DNA from: Pogonophryne albipinna
Taxonomy: Eukaryota; Chordata; Actinopteri; Perciformes; Artedidraconidae
DNA: 64,000 bases
Reading direction: 5' to 3'
NCBI GenBank assembly: GCA_028583405.1
Contig: CM053256.1
Coordinates: forward strand, 22,231,325-22,295,324
Made by a program: the position numbers and the translations under genes. The notes beneath the pieces are model-generated. The model searched no databases, was not told the origin of the DNA, and worked only from the letters and a program-made list of their open reading frames with translations. Shown piece after piece: positions 11,661 to 24,882 of the stretch. Within the stretch, counting starts at the first letter, position 1. Every line of letters starts with the position of its first letter.

Positions 11661-13909
11661 TATTGTGATACTTGGAATATATTTTAGTTTACATGTTAAC
11701 AAGGTAATTAGTACTTGTATCGGAACACATTCTTAGAGTAACCTTGCAAATCTGGATATAACATCCTCTTTTTGACCCTCGATTTGTTGGGTTTTTGCCA
11801 TCCGAGCTGCGAGCCCCCACACAGATTTAAACATTTACTGTTATATCATGCTTTTAATAGAAGCCAGTGGGCTTTCTCTCTGTCAGTGGATCTTGATGGA
11901 GTGTATAGGAGTGCTGGAATGAGTCGGGCTTCTTGCAATCAGGCACAGGGAAAATGGTTAATTCCACTTGTGATGACACCAGCTCGGCAAGCACAACAGT
12001 TTTCAAGTGCTGACACTGACCAGTAATGACTGAACGAATGGATAGAGAATAGAGGAGGTGTGTGTGTGTGCATTGAGGGGGGTCGGACAGAGAAAAGGGC
12101 TAAGAAAGCATGGAGTAGTCAGTAAAAGAGACACTGGTAAAGTATGAGAGAGAGAGACACAGCTGCTTCTGCACAATCGCTTTTCAGCATCTACAGTCCC
12201 GGGCCAAAATGCCATTAATACAAGTGTCAGAGGAGTGAGTGGAATCAGGCACAGCGCAATGGCTTTGAGTGGCTTGAGAAGAAAATGCCCAGGATCCTTC
12301 GGGGACGGGCCTGTCCGAGACGGCCATCCATTCTTCTGGCCCCTTTTGTGGCGCTGCCTCCCTGTCCATCCTCTTCCCTTTTATTTTGTACGAAGATTAA
12401 ATTGCACATGATCTCTAATGTCTCCGGACCCTTCACTTGTCGTAGGTCGACGACCTCCATGCGGCTGGGATAATAGATACATCCTCTGTTTGTCTTGTGG
12501 TGAAACGCTCGTCCGCCACAGTCCAGTAACTCGCCATTGTCACACGGTCTGAAGCAATTAAGTAAAATGGTGGATAAAGCCCCGGTGCGTCCTTTCAATA
12601 TGTATTACATCCTATTGGTGAAAAGAGCTATTTAGTCGCTGTATCTAAAATGATCACTAATGCAATTACAAGTGCATTTAGAATACACATTAAGGGTAAT
12701 CTTCACCCCTTAGAGAAGACCCCAATGCTCCAACGAGAGAGGGTAACAGATTAAAGTTACAAAGGATGTCTGTGAATACATGGGATACATCAAATATATC
12801 TAACAATGAGGCAAACATGCATGTTAAGGCTGATTCGGGTCAGCATTTCTTGGTAATCTGTAAATACATGATTTATTTTCAATAGCCAAAGCTCACTTTC
12901 CGCTCATCACTTGTCCATAACACAGCATGAGACGTCCCATTACATCCTTTTCATTAGACTTCGTGTTGCTGATCTTTGAGTTTTTCGTACGTGGCGCTTT
13001 TCTTTCCTTTGTCAGTTCAGACATGCTGTCGGAAACTCTCTTTTTTTCTGTATTTCAAACTAAATCTGAAACACAAAACATACTCTTGATATATGTTGCG
13101 GGAAGTCAGGCTTGTGTGATGAGATAGTAAAGAGATTTGAATGATTCAACCTAAAGCCTCATGAAAGTGGAGCTGAAAATAGGAGCTGTGATTCAAACCG
13201 GAAAGTTCTCTTGTCAACATCAAGCCTTTGGTTGCAACAGATGTAGTTAACTATACAGCCACAACAGACTTAATGAAAACCCATACAGTAGATGTGTGCT
13301 GTGTTTGTGGAAAAAATTAACATAGTTTTATGGGATCAACTTTTCCATAAGACTGGACAGCATAAGCCCTGCAAAACATGAGAGTGTGTGGCCCTTTATT
13401 TCATTCACTGCTGACATGATGCAGCTACTGTAAATCTGATGTGAAGACAGATTTCTTCACAAACATGAACATACATCAGTGTGGTTGATCCCTAGAGGGT
13501 AAAATCACAGGGACAGGAGGAAGTTGGGTTTTGGAAGGAAAGCTTGTGGTTATGTAAGCAGTGAATATTGTCATCAACCTCTCAACAGTTCAAACTAGTT
13601 GTCTCTACTATGTATGTTCAGACCTGCAAATATTGTGGACGTTGTACAAATTAAGTAGCATTCTTCTTAGTGTTCTTTATATACAAATTAAGCATTTTGG
13701 AGCATTTTGTAATTAGAAAAACACCTTGTTTTGATTATAACTATTGATGCCTTCATATGTTTACTGTGCGTTAGCGTTAAAGCTTGATAACCCTAACAGC
13801 TAAGCTAGCTAGTCCATCAAACATCGAAGCGAAGCATCACAACAGTTATCTTACTTAGCTGTTGTGTGTTAACTTTCTCCCCCTGGTTTTATTTGGAGGG
13901 AATGTGAAA
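11661..13909. other. Intergenic; candidate conserved block at about 12180-12600
   Basis: No gene seen. The ORFs at 12184-12598 on both strands overlap each other and match no family I know. The 12180-12600 segment (GC-richer, with CCATTAATAC, TTTTATT and ATTAAAT words) is a candidate regulatory element. A short (TG)n lies near 12060. Confidence 0.3.
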
Positions 13910-13920
13910 ACAGCACTTCT

Positions 13921-14630
13921 AGAGGCTCACGCTAAGCTAGCTATTGACAGTCGGTCAGAAAATAGCATATCTGTTTACAAAGAACTGGATACAGCATTAA
14001 AGGTGGGATCCCACTCATTGCATTGAAAGTTGCTTGCATTGTTATTTAACCCCACCTCCCAGCCTTCCCTTATTGGGTTCATTCACTTTAGAAACATTAT
14101 AAAAATGAATCTGGATTCGGATCTCAGAGCAATTTACAACTTGTAGGGTTGTTTTAATTAAGGACTGTTCAAGTGCAGTACTGGATGGTTGATTTACCTA
14201 AAAAAAAGATGTCTCTTTCCCAGTGTGTGGCTGAGAAAAAGTACTTTTGGGCCCAATGGCATCTCTTATGGGGGCTAGCGTTAAGCTAGCTACTGATTGC
14301 TGGTCAGAAATATAGCATCCCTGTTTACAAAGGACTGGATACAACAGTGGAGGTGGGATTCATTCTTAAGGACCAATTTAAATAAGGGCTATTCAGGTGT
14401 GGTACTGAATAGTTGATTTGTATAAAAAACCGCGCTGCCAATCCACAGATGTCTTTTTCTCAATGTAGGTCTTTGAGAAAAAAGGACTTTTGAGCCTAAT
14501 GGCATCACTTATGCTATAGCATGTTAAGCTATAGCTATTGACGGGCGGTCAGAGACTAGCATAGTATAACAAACTAGCATGTTTTGAGCAGTGGAGTTGG
14601 GATACCGTTTATTCTTAAGAAATGAACTAG
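13921..14630 (+). repeat. Degenerate tandem repeat, three units
   Basis: Units begin at about 13921, 14271 and 14514. Each carries AAGCTAGCTA-like and GGTCAGA..TAGCAT blocks. The first two also share TGTTTACAAAG.ACTGGATACA, GGTGGGAT and an AGATGTCT..TTC block. Unit lengths (about 350, 243 and 117 bp) differ through deletions. No coding potential; origin unknown. Confidence 0.65.
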
Positions 14631-15100
14631 CAGAGGCAAGGTTACATTGCAGTGCATATTCCATCATCAAGCACTGAAACATTGACTCCTGTATGTCTGT
14701 AGTCTGAACTAAATCTCTGTAACCTACTACTTCCCTCTGTGAGAACCAGTCTGCTGACAGCTTGGAGCCAGTCCCTCTGCCACCCCCGCTCCCCCCCCCA
14801 TCTCTCTCTCTCTCACTTAATTGACTTCCCAGTTTGATAACACATGGCTGTCTGATTGGAGCCGGGCTGTCTCAGTGATGCTCAGAGGAACGTGCCTCTT
14901 CAATAGCAGATCAATTAGTCTATTAAGATAACCAGGGACATAGGTCCTCTATCCTGGCTCCTATTTGAATATGGTACAATGTGGAAGTCATTGTTCTTCA
15001 AGAATTATCCAGTTTCTCACTTAACCTGTAAGCTGTATGCATATAAATTGCTTATTATTATATCATCATAATTATCAGTCCAAAAACATATAGAAAACAT
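14631..15100. other. Intergenic
   Basis: No gene or recognised repeat; a short CT-rich run lies near 14790-14815. Confidence 0.4.
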
Positions 15101-15627
15101 ATGTCCCTTATAGGCCTACGTCTGTTTCCGGTGATTTTATTTTTGAAATTCAGTTCCTGAGGAACGGCAAAAAAGCCAGAGATTATAGAATTAAACAAAT
15201 AAATAAAAACAAGGATAATGGTGTGTTATTGTTGACTGAGTAAATAACAGTGTGTCATTTAGAAAATAATAACAAATTAGAAGGAAAAAAAGATTTAAAA
15301 AAATACAGATTTCAGTATTCTGAGGCTCTGAGCCCCATTTATTTTCCTCACAGACGGCAAAAAAAGTCCGACATCATACGATTTAAAATAAAAACAATAA
15401 TCGTGGATTGATATTGAGTAAGAACATATTTTTATGAACCACAAAGCTTCTGGTCTTCCAAGACCCGACCGGACAAAAAGACGTGGTGCAGGCACGAAAC
15501 ATACTACCAATAGAAATACATTGCTTTTAAAATCGTTCTGTGTGACACGGGGAAAATCGTGTTGGTGAATACGAATCAATAGATTAAATGTCGTGACTAT
15601 AACACGAAATGCCGTGAGACTGGGTTG
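15101..15627. repeat. Unclassified dispersed repeat, copy 2
   Basis: Nearly collinear with 548-1077, with scattered substitutions and small indels, ending in the same GTGAGACTGGGTTG terminus. The 94-residue minus-strand frame across it contains no recognisable domain and is not preserved in copy 1. Confidence 0.7.
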
Positions 15628-16414
15628 AACATATACATATTATTGTAAAGTACATGCAATATGTAAAGGAAGTATTATCAAGATGAAATTAAGTATTATC
15701 CAGGCTTAATGTTTTTTTTTACATTTTTAGTTGATATATATGTGTCTAATCGTGCGTAAATGCTTTGTGATACAGACAGATGGCAGGTCTCTTATTATTT
15801 GTATGTGAGTAGTTCATCTTGAGCCATGCCAGGTGGCTCGAATATTCATTTCATTTTGATAATTCCACAGATTACTCCAAGCAATCTCAAAGCTTCACCC
15901 GGCAAGATTTATATGTAAAAATACTTTCTTATCAGCCTAAATCACAATGTGGGGTTAGACACAGAGAGGTGTGTCCCTGAAGATTCAATGAATTTGCACA
16001 ATTTTATTAATGATGTCAGTATGATCAATGCTATTTGGTGGCTTGCATACAAAGTTGTCATTTGCAGCTGATTTTTATTAAATGTGTCTTAAAAGTTGTA
16101 GCAAAGCCAAAGTTCAGGGTTGCATTGCGTTGGAATAGACTTGGCTGTAGCCAACATGATGCTACAAATGTGTTTGTAGACTAGTAAAGCCTCAAGTTTT
16201 AAAAATGTTGTCCTGTTTTTGGAGCCCTTGGTGACCAAATATAGCGACAGAGTGAAGCTAGAGATGAGCGAAGCCTGTTGGATCCATGTGCTGTTAGCAG
16301 AGCAAATTCTTATTACTAGCTAAAACACAAGCAAGGTGCATCTGTAATTCAGTGAAATATTAATTGGAATACTAATAAGGGCAAACTGAAAACACGTTTA
16401 AAACAAAAATGTAC
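15628..16414. other. Intergenic
   Basis: Nothing recognised on either strand. Confidence 0.4.
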
Positions 16415-16422
16415 TTGTAAAG

Positions 16423-17012
16423 TAGTGATGTGTCACGAACGAGCCGGCACAAAGAGCTGGCTCTTTTAAGTGAACGACGGGTGCCGGCTCGCGGCCGAAA
16501 ACGAGCCGTTTTTTTGTATTGTTTTTTTTTAAGCAGTCTAATACAAGACAGAATGATATGATGATCTCCGCGCTACGGGTGCTCCGTGAATGCATGCAGT
16601 GACATGTAATATCCAAGGATTAGAGACTGTTGGCTGCTGCTGTTTTGAACATTGCAATATATCTATTTTCATATGTTATTTATTTATGATTATTTTTAGG
16701 CTCTGCAAAGATTTGTTGTCAGTTTGTATTGGTGTGGCTATCTGCCTTTTTTTAGCGTGGTTCTACAATCAGAACCACGCTAAAACAGACATAAGGGTCT
16801 GTAAATGCAATGATATGATATTAAAAATGTAATTTTCACTTTTGAATACTTAAGTGATATATGTGTACACATACAGTATAAATCATTAGTCAAAACAGGG
16901 CTACATTTGATTGAATTATAAAAGGTATATTTCGGCTCTTTTGAACGGCTCTCGCAAAGGAACCGAGCCATAAGATCCGGCTCCCTTCAAAGAGCCATAA
17001 TTCCCATCACTA
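16423..17012. mobile_element. hAT non-autonomous element
   Basis: Ends TAGTGATG…/…CATCACTA are flanked by a perfect 8-bp duplication TTGTAAAG (16415-16422, 17013-17020). The subterminal regions repeat GAGCC/GGCTC words, typical of the fish hAT family with AATTATGGCTC..GAGCCATAATT ends. The 590-bp interior has no transposase and contains a perfect 15-bp hairpin. Confidence 0.92.
16750..16785. repeat. Perfect 15-bp inverted repeat (hairpin)
   Basis: TTTTAGCGTGGTTCT, a 6-nt loop (acaatc), then AGAACCACGCTAAAA, inside the hAT element. Perfect pairing in an otherwise diverged element could reflect a nested micro-inversion or a recent template-switch event; a small RNA hairpin is possible but unsupported. 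Confidence 0.8.
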
Positions 17013-17889
17013 TTGTAAAGCTAACTCCTTATATTTACTTTTAAAACAACCGAATGCTGAAAATGCAGTGTTAGTGACACCGTTGTAATGTCTGTTATCT
17101 CTTAGTTGGAACAAAATGTACAAAGTAAACCTCATGCTGAATTAGACATGAAACTATTAATAATCTCATCAGAAAATGTTTATTAAATTAAGTACCATGT
17201 ATGGTAGCGGTGGGAATCACCAGGCTCCCCACGATACGATACTATCGCGATACTTAACCCTTGTGTGGTGTTCATATTTTTGTTACTCAGCCAGTGTTCT
17301 TCGTGGGTCTGGTGGACCCCGCTGCCTTTTTGGGCTTCAATTCAACACAATCAAACTATTTTATGTTAAAATACTCAACAGATGTATACTTCATCTCAAT
17401 TAAACAGCATATATGATTAATATTTTCCCTTTTACGTGTGTTAGATCACATTAATGAGTAAAAGTGCTACTCGTTTTTTTGCCCACTGACCGGCTGGTCC
17501 TGTGGCTCGTCTTTTTTTTGTAACTAGCTGATGCTCAATCTCATCCTCTTCTTCAGACTCAGAATTCTCAGAAATGTGATCCTCACATTCCTCTTCCTCT
17601 TCCTCTACAAGTCTACATCATCATCAAATGGTTCTCTCTCTTCCAGAATTTGCAAGGCCCTCTGAGCAGAGAATCTTTTGGCCATCTTGATCAGTTGTGA
17701 TAAGGACCCAAACTGGCGAAGCTTTATTTATTGTGTCTTGCCCCAAATTTGCAGCTTGGATAGAGTGTGAAAAAAAGAAAGATTGGTTCCCGCAAGACGG
17801 GAATGTGAGAGCAGACAGGTGTCGGTGCTTGAATTTATCAACAATGTTGCAACCTTGTGCGGAAATGGCAGGGGCAGAAACACAAAAGT

Positions 17890-18046
<157 letters not shown>

Positions 18047-18128
18047 CCCAGACAGGTGCACAGGACCTACAATGTCCACACTTTTGTCAGACCCGAACTT
18101 CCCTGTATGTATGTAATGTAAATGTGTA

Positions 18129-18146
18129 GGGGGGGGGGGGGGGGGG
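18129..18146 (+). repeat. 18-nt poly-G run
   Basis: A homopolymer inside the nested piggyBac-like element; the length is likely unreliable in sequencing. Confidence 0.9.
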
Positions 18147-19071
18147 TACAGTGGGTGGTCATTGAAAATGTGTTCGGATATGTTATTCACAGAAAATGAG
18201 CCAAGGCCATTGAGTGTGGGTTTGAAAAAATAATTTATCTTATCATTTTTCTTTAGTTAAATAATGAAAACGGGTCCCAGAGACCCGAATACCATACAAG
18301 GGTTAAGCCCCGATACGATAGTATTGCGATTCTACAATTATTGCGATGCGATATATTGCGATATTGCAAATGACATGGGTCATATCCATGTCCGTCTTTC
18401 CTTCCTTGTTAAAAATGTATTTGCAATATAAATAGTTTATGTAAATAACCCAATTTGTGTTCTTTGAAACTGAAAAGGAGATGGCATTGTTTTTGTTACT
18501 TTCATTGCAATTGTATACATGTCTTAACGTAACTTCCTGTTTTATATAGACATGCTTTTATTTTGAAGGCGAGTTTGTGCTATTAGCAGGAAGTTACTGT
18601 TCCCAAAACAAAAACTTGACGGATAAAGTACAGATATTAACGGAGATCAACATATAAATACGGCGATATCAAAAGATAAAGTTTACATTTAAGTATTAGC
18701 ACCCCCTGAAGAGTCACAAGGTTAGTGTTACAGTAACTGTAATATAAAAATGTGGTTTCGTTTATATACTGTATTATAACCTTGCTATTTTAAGTTCACT
18801 TGTTTAATGGCATTCTAAAGTAATGCTCATATGGATGTAGCGTACATTTATTTGTTGTTATGTGTCTTTGTGTAGCTCTTACGTTGGTTTTTTGAGTTTT
18901 CAATACATTAGAAATCATCAGTCAAGTGTCACGACCATCTTTCGGAGGGATATGCTACAGTTTGTATAATAAAATATCGATAATTGGCATCCGTGTATCG
19001 ATACAATATTGCCACGCAAAGTATCGCGATACTATGCTGTATCGATTATTTCCCCCACCCCTAATGTATGG

Positions 19072-22000
19072 TCTTTTTTACTCTAGTTTGCAACCAATGT
19101 CGGCCCCCCTGCTGGCCATAGAAATAATGAAGGTGAATGGCACTTCTGAAATGGCTTCACTTTTCGTACCCTGAGGTTGACCCTTGGGTTAAAGACACCT
19201 GATAGCGGAAAAGTGAGTTTTCCTTTTCGCACAGGTCCATGCAATAACAGGTCAACTGACACCGCATCATTACATCAGCTCCACATATCTGGTTTAGCAC
19301 CTCGGCCAATTGAGGTACATCCAGCAATTGTGTCCTTCCGTAAGCAACTTTTATGGAGGCTAACGGTAGCCTCCAAGCCCAGGGGTCAGGGGCCAATGTG
19401 CTGATGGATTATGGGGTTTCACTGAGCCTGGTGCTGTTGACAGTCTTTATTGGTTGGGAGGATGAGCTTGTAACCCTTTATATAATTATTGTATTAAAGC
19501 CAGTGTGCCCCTGCCTTTGCTGACACTTGTTCCTGGATCAATGTGGAGATAATTTCAGAAATGAATAGTTAGTATCGATCAACTCCCTCACTGATGTCTT
19601 ATCAGCCTCTCGGACAGGTCGCCGTAGATTATTGTGCCAATGTCATTTATGGCCCCCTGTCATAGAATTTTTGTTGAAGCGGGCCTGGTTCAAACAAAGA
19701 CAATTCAATTTGCAATGGATTTTGTCCCTTGTTTTTTCCCCCCACCTCTTCTCCACTCTGCGGTACACAATAAGCAATAAATCACAATCGTTTGTGTTTT
19801 TATCTCCTTCTTTCCCTCGTTGTTCCTCTGACACCCCTGCAATGGGGATGGTCTCTGAGGACAGGGGGAGGAAGGAGGAAGAGGAGGGCGAGAGTCAGCA
19901 CTTGAACTCTGGCTGAGGGATTGTGTGAGCTTAGGTTCAGACAAACCAATGACCTTCAGGCCTGGTATTTGTAAAGGAGGGAACTTAGTGTTTTTCTTAT
20001 TTACTGCTCTCTTTGTGTGGCCTTAATATACAGCCCGGAGTGTGGACATGGAGACTTGAACATCACTTTATGAGCTCCTTTGATTCATTGCGCAATTTTT
20101 ACTTTTGAAATATTAACAAAATACACACACTCGACTTAAACACGAAGATGGTGTCCAGAGCATGCAAACTAGTGTACCATTTAAAGTCGCAGTGCCGCCT
20201 TAGGTGTGTTTGTGTGTTTATTCATCCAGTAGCCTCTTTGTTTGTGCAAGGCGAGCCCCCCAGTGTCATGTTTGTACTTTCCCCTCTTGCCTTCTAAACT
20301 GTGAATGACAAGATGTATCCATCAGAGGGGCTGGAGCTCGATTTCAATAGCAGCTCAGGGGGAATCATTCAAAGAAATGTAATTTACTCACTATTGGTCA
20401 GTTTGACCCCCGACCTCAATCACTTGACACTGTTTCCATAGAAACCATTGGAAAAAGAACAAGAACAGAGTCAGATAGCATAATTTCAGCGGCTCATCCA
20501 ATACACACAGCAAAACAAATGAAGAAGGAAAAGCAAAGGTGGCAGAAAAAAGGTGAAGAAAATGTGAAATCAGAAGAAATAAACCAGAACAAACTGGATT
20601 TACACCACATTTAGACGTGGGGTTGTTAAACTGAGCTTTCTTGATCATTACATAATTATATCAACACTGCTATTTGTCATAACTGTCAAACACAGTCAAT
20701 TTTTCTGAGCTACTGACAGATTAATTACACCCAATTATTTCAGAAGTGTTCACATACTAATTAGTCATACAGTTACACAGCGCTAATAGCTCAGGGATCA
20801 AAGAAAACAAATGACTACCATACATCATTTCAATTAACCAGCATGATGGATTAATTAACACTCTGTCATTTTTATGCCCTAGGTGGTCGGATATGATGAG
20901 GGATGATCGGAGGATGATTTTCAGTTCATTAATGGGGGTGAATCCAAGAGCATCCATGTGGTTTGTAAACAGTTGCTAATCCAAATATGAATCGCATAAA
21001 ATTGACTTCATTCAGAACTGTTTCAGGTAGCGGAGATTGTTTCAAGTAGCGGAGATTCTTTCATTTATTTAAAACAAGTAAGAAAAAAAACAATACTGCA
21101 TCTGATGCGATGCAATTTAATAATGTTGGCATTGAGTTTCTTACCTCGGGAATATATATAACACAAAATGGTGGAAACTGCAACAAAAAGCATAGGCCAG
21201 GAGCTAAAGTGAATCAACAACGCTAAACTGTGAAATAGTAGTTCCGAAATATTTAGCATCAGAAATATTAACACCTGCAACAATGCTAATTTGCGAGGTG
21301 TTCATACTTGTTCTATCGAAGTCTAGAAACGATATATATTTCCTAAAATGGGTTTCTTTTAGCAAAATGATGGATATGAGTTGCCTGTGGTAAACTATTA
21401 CAGTGTTAATGTTTAGGGTTATAGGGATTGGTTAATGCCTTTAACTCAGAATAATCCAACAAAAACAATATGACGTGTTTTCCCTCTGTAATATTTGCGT
21501 TTTGTGATGATTGCCTGTTCTGTAAAGGCCTTTAGGCTGTAGATTAAGGGACTCACTATCCTATAATAGTTCCCTCATCCCTTTAATCATCTTTTAAACC
21601 TTTTTCTTGCTTTCAGATTACATAAATGTATTATAAGTAAGGCTGTTTGCAACCTTTAGTTTCCAAATCACCCACTTGCCGTGATTGCCTTTGTCCATAA
21701 GCAACCCTTTCTCCTAATAGCGATGTTTGGACTGAATACAACCAGTTTGCTACAGGAAATGCAATATGAAATAAACTTAGATTGTATATTATGTCTGTTA
21801 ATGACTACAGATCATTATTTTACATCTTAGGCCAAAATAACTTTTAAACAATAGAACATCTACAGTGTGTTTCAATATGGGATTACATCATGCAGTAGCC
21901 TAAAATCTGCCGCCTGTGTGACTGACCAATATTCTCATTAGTGCCTTTTCAATCAAAACAAAATTACTTTGTCCAGGACAGTTAACGTCAGTGCTGACCA

Positions 22001-23287
22001 CCTCTTTGACGGAGACCCTCCATCAGTCTCTGTATCTGAACATTCATCATCCGATGACAGGAAACTGCTTGTCAATGATGCTGGATTTTTCTGAGCTCAG
22101 GTTTTCTTTTTGCCTAAACCAGCTCAAAAAACTAATTACAAGACACTGCACATTTTTTATGTACGTATGCATACTCCCTTCAAACTTAACGGTCCATACA
22201 GAGGATGGAATTTAGGATCCATAACTCTAAATCTCACGTTGGAAGCCACGTCTCTCCATCAGTTTCCTCTCATGCCTTGTTGACCCACAGCGATTAGAGA
22301 ATATATGTACGATGTTGACCTCGCTAATGAAAGTTTGACATTGATTTCTAAATAGGCCATCATCGTGTTTTACTGTAGAGCACGATGCTCTCATCCTGGG
22401 GTTTGAGGCTGCAGGCAACAGTTTTCCAGCGCCTAATCCAACTCAATATGGCAGACACACTCACTCTTCATTTAAACAAACAAAAGCAGCACATAATGAT
22501 CAGCCCTGCCATTATGGCCGATTGATCTGATCTGGTCCAGGGCGCGGTGGATTTATTTTCTTTTATGCCCATATAGATGTGTGTCACAGCCTCAATATGC
22601 ATCACAAGCATGTGTGTGTGTGTCAGTCCCTATCCAAACAAATGGATGGCGGTTTGAGCCAGAGAGCCTGGAGCACTGCTTGTCCTTTAATCGCCATTTA
22701 CATACCGACGGAATCATTAATTTCCAATTCCCCTATTATTTGTCACCCCCACAAACTCCCCTCTGACTTATACTTGTGTCAATGCCAGGGCCAGTCAGTG
22801 TCATCAGACCACAGGAAGTCCCGTCTCCTTTAGATAACTCATGTTTACCTTGCTGTATTATTTTTTAATGAAGGCTCCTTGCAAGGTCAGTGTTTATTCT
22901 GGTAAACATTATGGCATGTCATGTAGTGATCAATAAGTAGTGTAAAGTCTGACCACAAATCAGATATCGTGACAGAACTGAAAGCAATAAAGCGATTTTA
23001 CAGTTACAATATCTCTTCAATAATATCCCTTATATATCTTGATTGATAAACACAAATACTGGTATTTTACCCAAGTAATTAACATAAGATACACATAATA
23101 CATTATGTAACCAGATATGTATAGAACCTGAGTTAAGATAACTGTACATGGAGAAAACTAGTCACAAATCTAAAAATAACATTATCCTTTTTTTAACTGT
23201 AACCAGAATCTTCCTAAAACAGTAATCAACACTTTAATTTCCCTAAAACACCTTCCGTGTGAGCTAAAATAATCAACATCTTACGAC
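19072..23287. other. Intergenic, 4.2 kb
   Basis: No gene, RNA or mobile element recognised. About 20660-20960 and 22440-22830 are lower in simple sequence and could be conserved non-coding elements. Open frames here (up to 94 residues) overlap one another and have no recognisable motifs. Confidence 0.35.
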
Positions 23288-23576
23288 TAAAGGGGACATA
23301 TTATGCTAATTTTCATGTTGATATAATATTTGTGCCTCTACTGTGACATGTCTCCATGCTTTAATGTTCACAAAGCTTTTTATTTTTCTCATTCTGCCTG
23401 TGCTGCAGCACCTCTTTTCACCCTCTGTCTGAAACCAGAGCCCAGTCTGCTCTGGCCGGCTCTGTTGTGATCTATCTTGAGATTTACCTAGAGATGTCCA
23501 ACCTATCACATTTAATGTATTGGGACACTAGCCAAAGGAAGCGCGAGTGTTACAGAGTGATGTCACTATGATAAGT

Positions 23577-23772
23577 GAGGCTGTGGCTCCGTGGATAGTA
23601 TGATGGACTTCGAATCAGGGGATAGCAAGTTCGAGTCCCACTGCAGTCAGCACGTCGTTGTGTCCCTGGGCAAGACACTTCACCCCAAATTGCTCCTGTG
23701 GGGATTGTCCACAGTACTGAATGTATGTAAGTCGCTTTGGATAAAAGCATCTAACAGATGACATGTAATGTA
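23577..23772 (+). mobile_element. tRNA-derived SINE
   Basis: The tRNA-like head has a pol III A box (TGGCTCCGTGGA, 23584-23595) and B box (AGTTCGAGTCC, 23628-23638). The body reads GTCCCTGGGCAAGACACTTC, and the tail GTCGCTTTGGATAAAAGC…AACAGATGACATGTAATGTAA resembles an L2-type LINE 3' end, as in several fish SINE families. ATAAG on both sides may be part of the target duplication. Not a functional tRNA gene: the cloverleaf is incomplete and a long tail follows. Confidence 0.85.
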
Positions 23773-23845
23773 ATAAGGAAGTAAACAAAGGAGTTCAATT
23801 GAGGCGTTTCTGGCAGGAGGGAGTGTGTAGAAACTCCCTCTAGAG

Positions 23846-24797
23846 CAGGGATGGGCAACTTGGATGGTGGTGGGGGCCACATAATGTATGTGCTGGCCAC
23901 CAGGGGGCCGTAGATTCACTTGGAACACACACACAAATTAGTAGTAGTGGCAGCTCAAGTTGCTTACCTTCATTACAGCAACGGTCTGCAAACATACTAA
24001 ACATTGTGGTTTACCACTGATTTCAGTGAAAATATATTCTTTCTCCCACTTTTCTTGGAAAACACGATTTTCCTCAGATACCTTTCTCTTGCTCATGCTG
24101 ACACAGAGGGCTGTGCTCATATGTGACCCGCTCTATCGAAATCAGTCGGAAGTTGCAACGGCTCATTTAAAAATAAAAGTGGATTTGTGTAAAAAACTAG
24201 TTTTTCGGGGTTCGGGTGTTCTGTTTGATTTTAAATAAACAAGTCTTTCAGAATATGACACTTTTATGGCCAACATCACACGATAAATACATTTTTGAAG
24301 CTTGTAAAGGGAAGAAGACAGGCAGCTCTCACTCACACTCTGCTCTTCCGCAGCGCTGCTCCCCCCCCCCCCATATTATGAATGTAAGGCGTATAGTAAT
24401 CATAGATAACACGGCAGGGTCTGTTACAGTTTGTTTTCATCTGATTTCAAATAAACAAAGTCTTGGCTTTTATAATATTAAACTTGTTTCGCCAAATTCA
24501 GATGATAAATACAACTTTGAAGCTTGTATAATTACAAGCAGTAACTTAACGTCACAACAGGCATAACAACAGCCGGTGTTTCTCGTGAGTGTGTTCCCCG
24601 GGAAACAAACACAATACATACAAACGCGTCACAGATTATTTCGCGGTATACAAAATCACGTAGTATCAGTACGACAAGTACAACAAATGTAAAACATTCT
24701 TCTATTAATTACGTTATTTTCTAAATTGATCTGAGGGCTGCAAAAAGAGGAGGTGGGGGCCTCATGCGGCCCCCGGTCCGCCATTTGCCCATCCCTG
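23846..24797 (-). mobile_element. hAT element with a ZBED-type transposase remnant
   Basis: Ends CAGGGATGGGCAA / TTGCCCATCCCTG, flanked by 8-bp duplications CTCTAGAG (23838-23845) and CTCTAGAA (24798-24805), one mismatch. Subterminal 'ggccac.ggggg' blocks match Charlie-type elements. Most of the transposase has been deleted, leaving only its start. Confidence 0.88.
23938..24120 (-). pseudogene. hAT transposase N-terminus (BED finger), truncated
   Basis: The 60-codon frame includes S-K-R-K-V-S-E-E-N-R-V-F-Q-E-K-W, then C-L-V-C, V-A-V-M-K and N-L-S-C-H-Y. This is the start of ZBED5/GTF2IRD2-like hAT transposases, where CxxC…HxxxxH forms the DNA-binding BED finger. The frame ends immediately after the first finger histidine; the catalytic (DDE) and dimerisation regions are missing. 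Non-functional as transposase. Confidence 0.75.
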
Positions 24798-24882
24798 CTC
24801 TAGAAGGAACTTTGGGATTTTATTTAATATATTTAACTACAGGAAAGGGAAAACCCCAAAAAGCATAGTAGGGCTCCTTTCA

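Larger units (their letters stand above)
23288..24882. mobile_element. MITE-like element with two nested insertions (SINE and hAT)
   Basis: Left end TAAAGGGGACATATTATGC and right end GCATAGTAGGGCTCCTTTCA are imperfect inverted repeats. Partial copies lie at 11480-11660 and 31128-31242. Compared with those, this copy gained a SINE at about 23577-23772 and a hAT element at 23846-24797. The original element is about 0.45 kb and non-coding. Confidence 0.7.

Noticed and set aside
12245..12598. 117-residue minus-strand ORF
   Set aside because: Overlaps other frames on both strands, no recognisable motif.
23577..23650. Possible functional tRNA gene
   Set aside because: A and B boxes exist, but the cloverleaf is incomplete and a SINE body and LINE-like tail follow.
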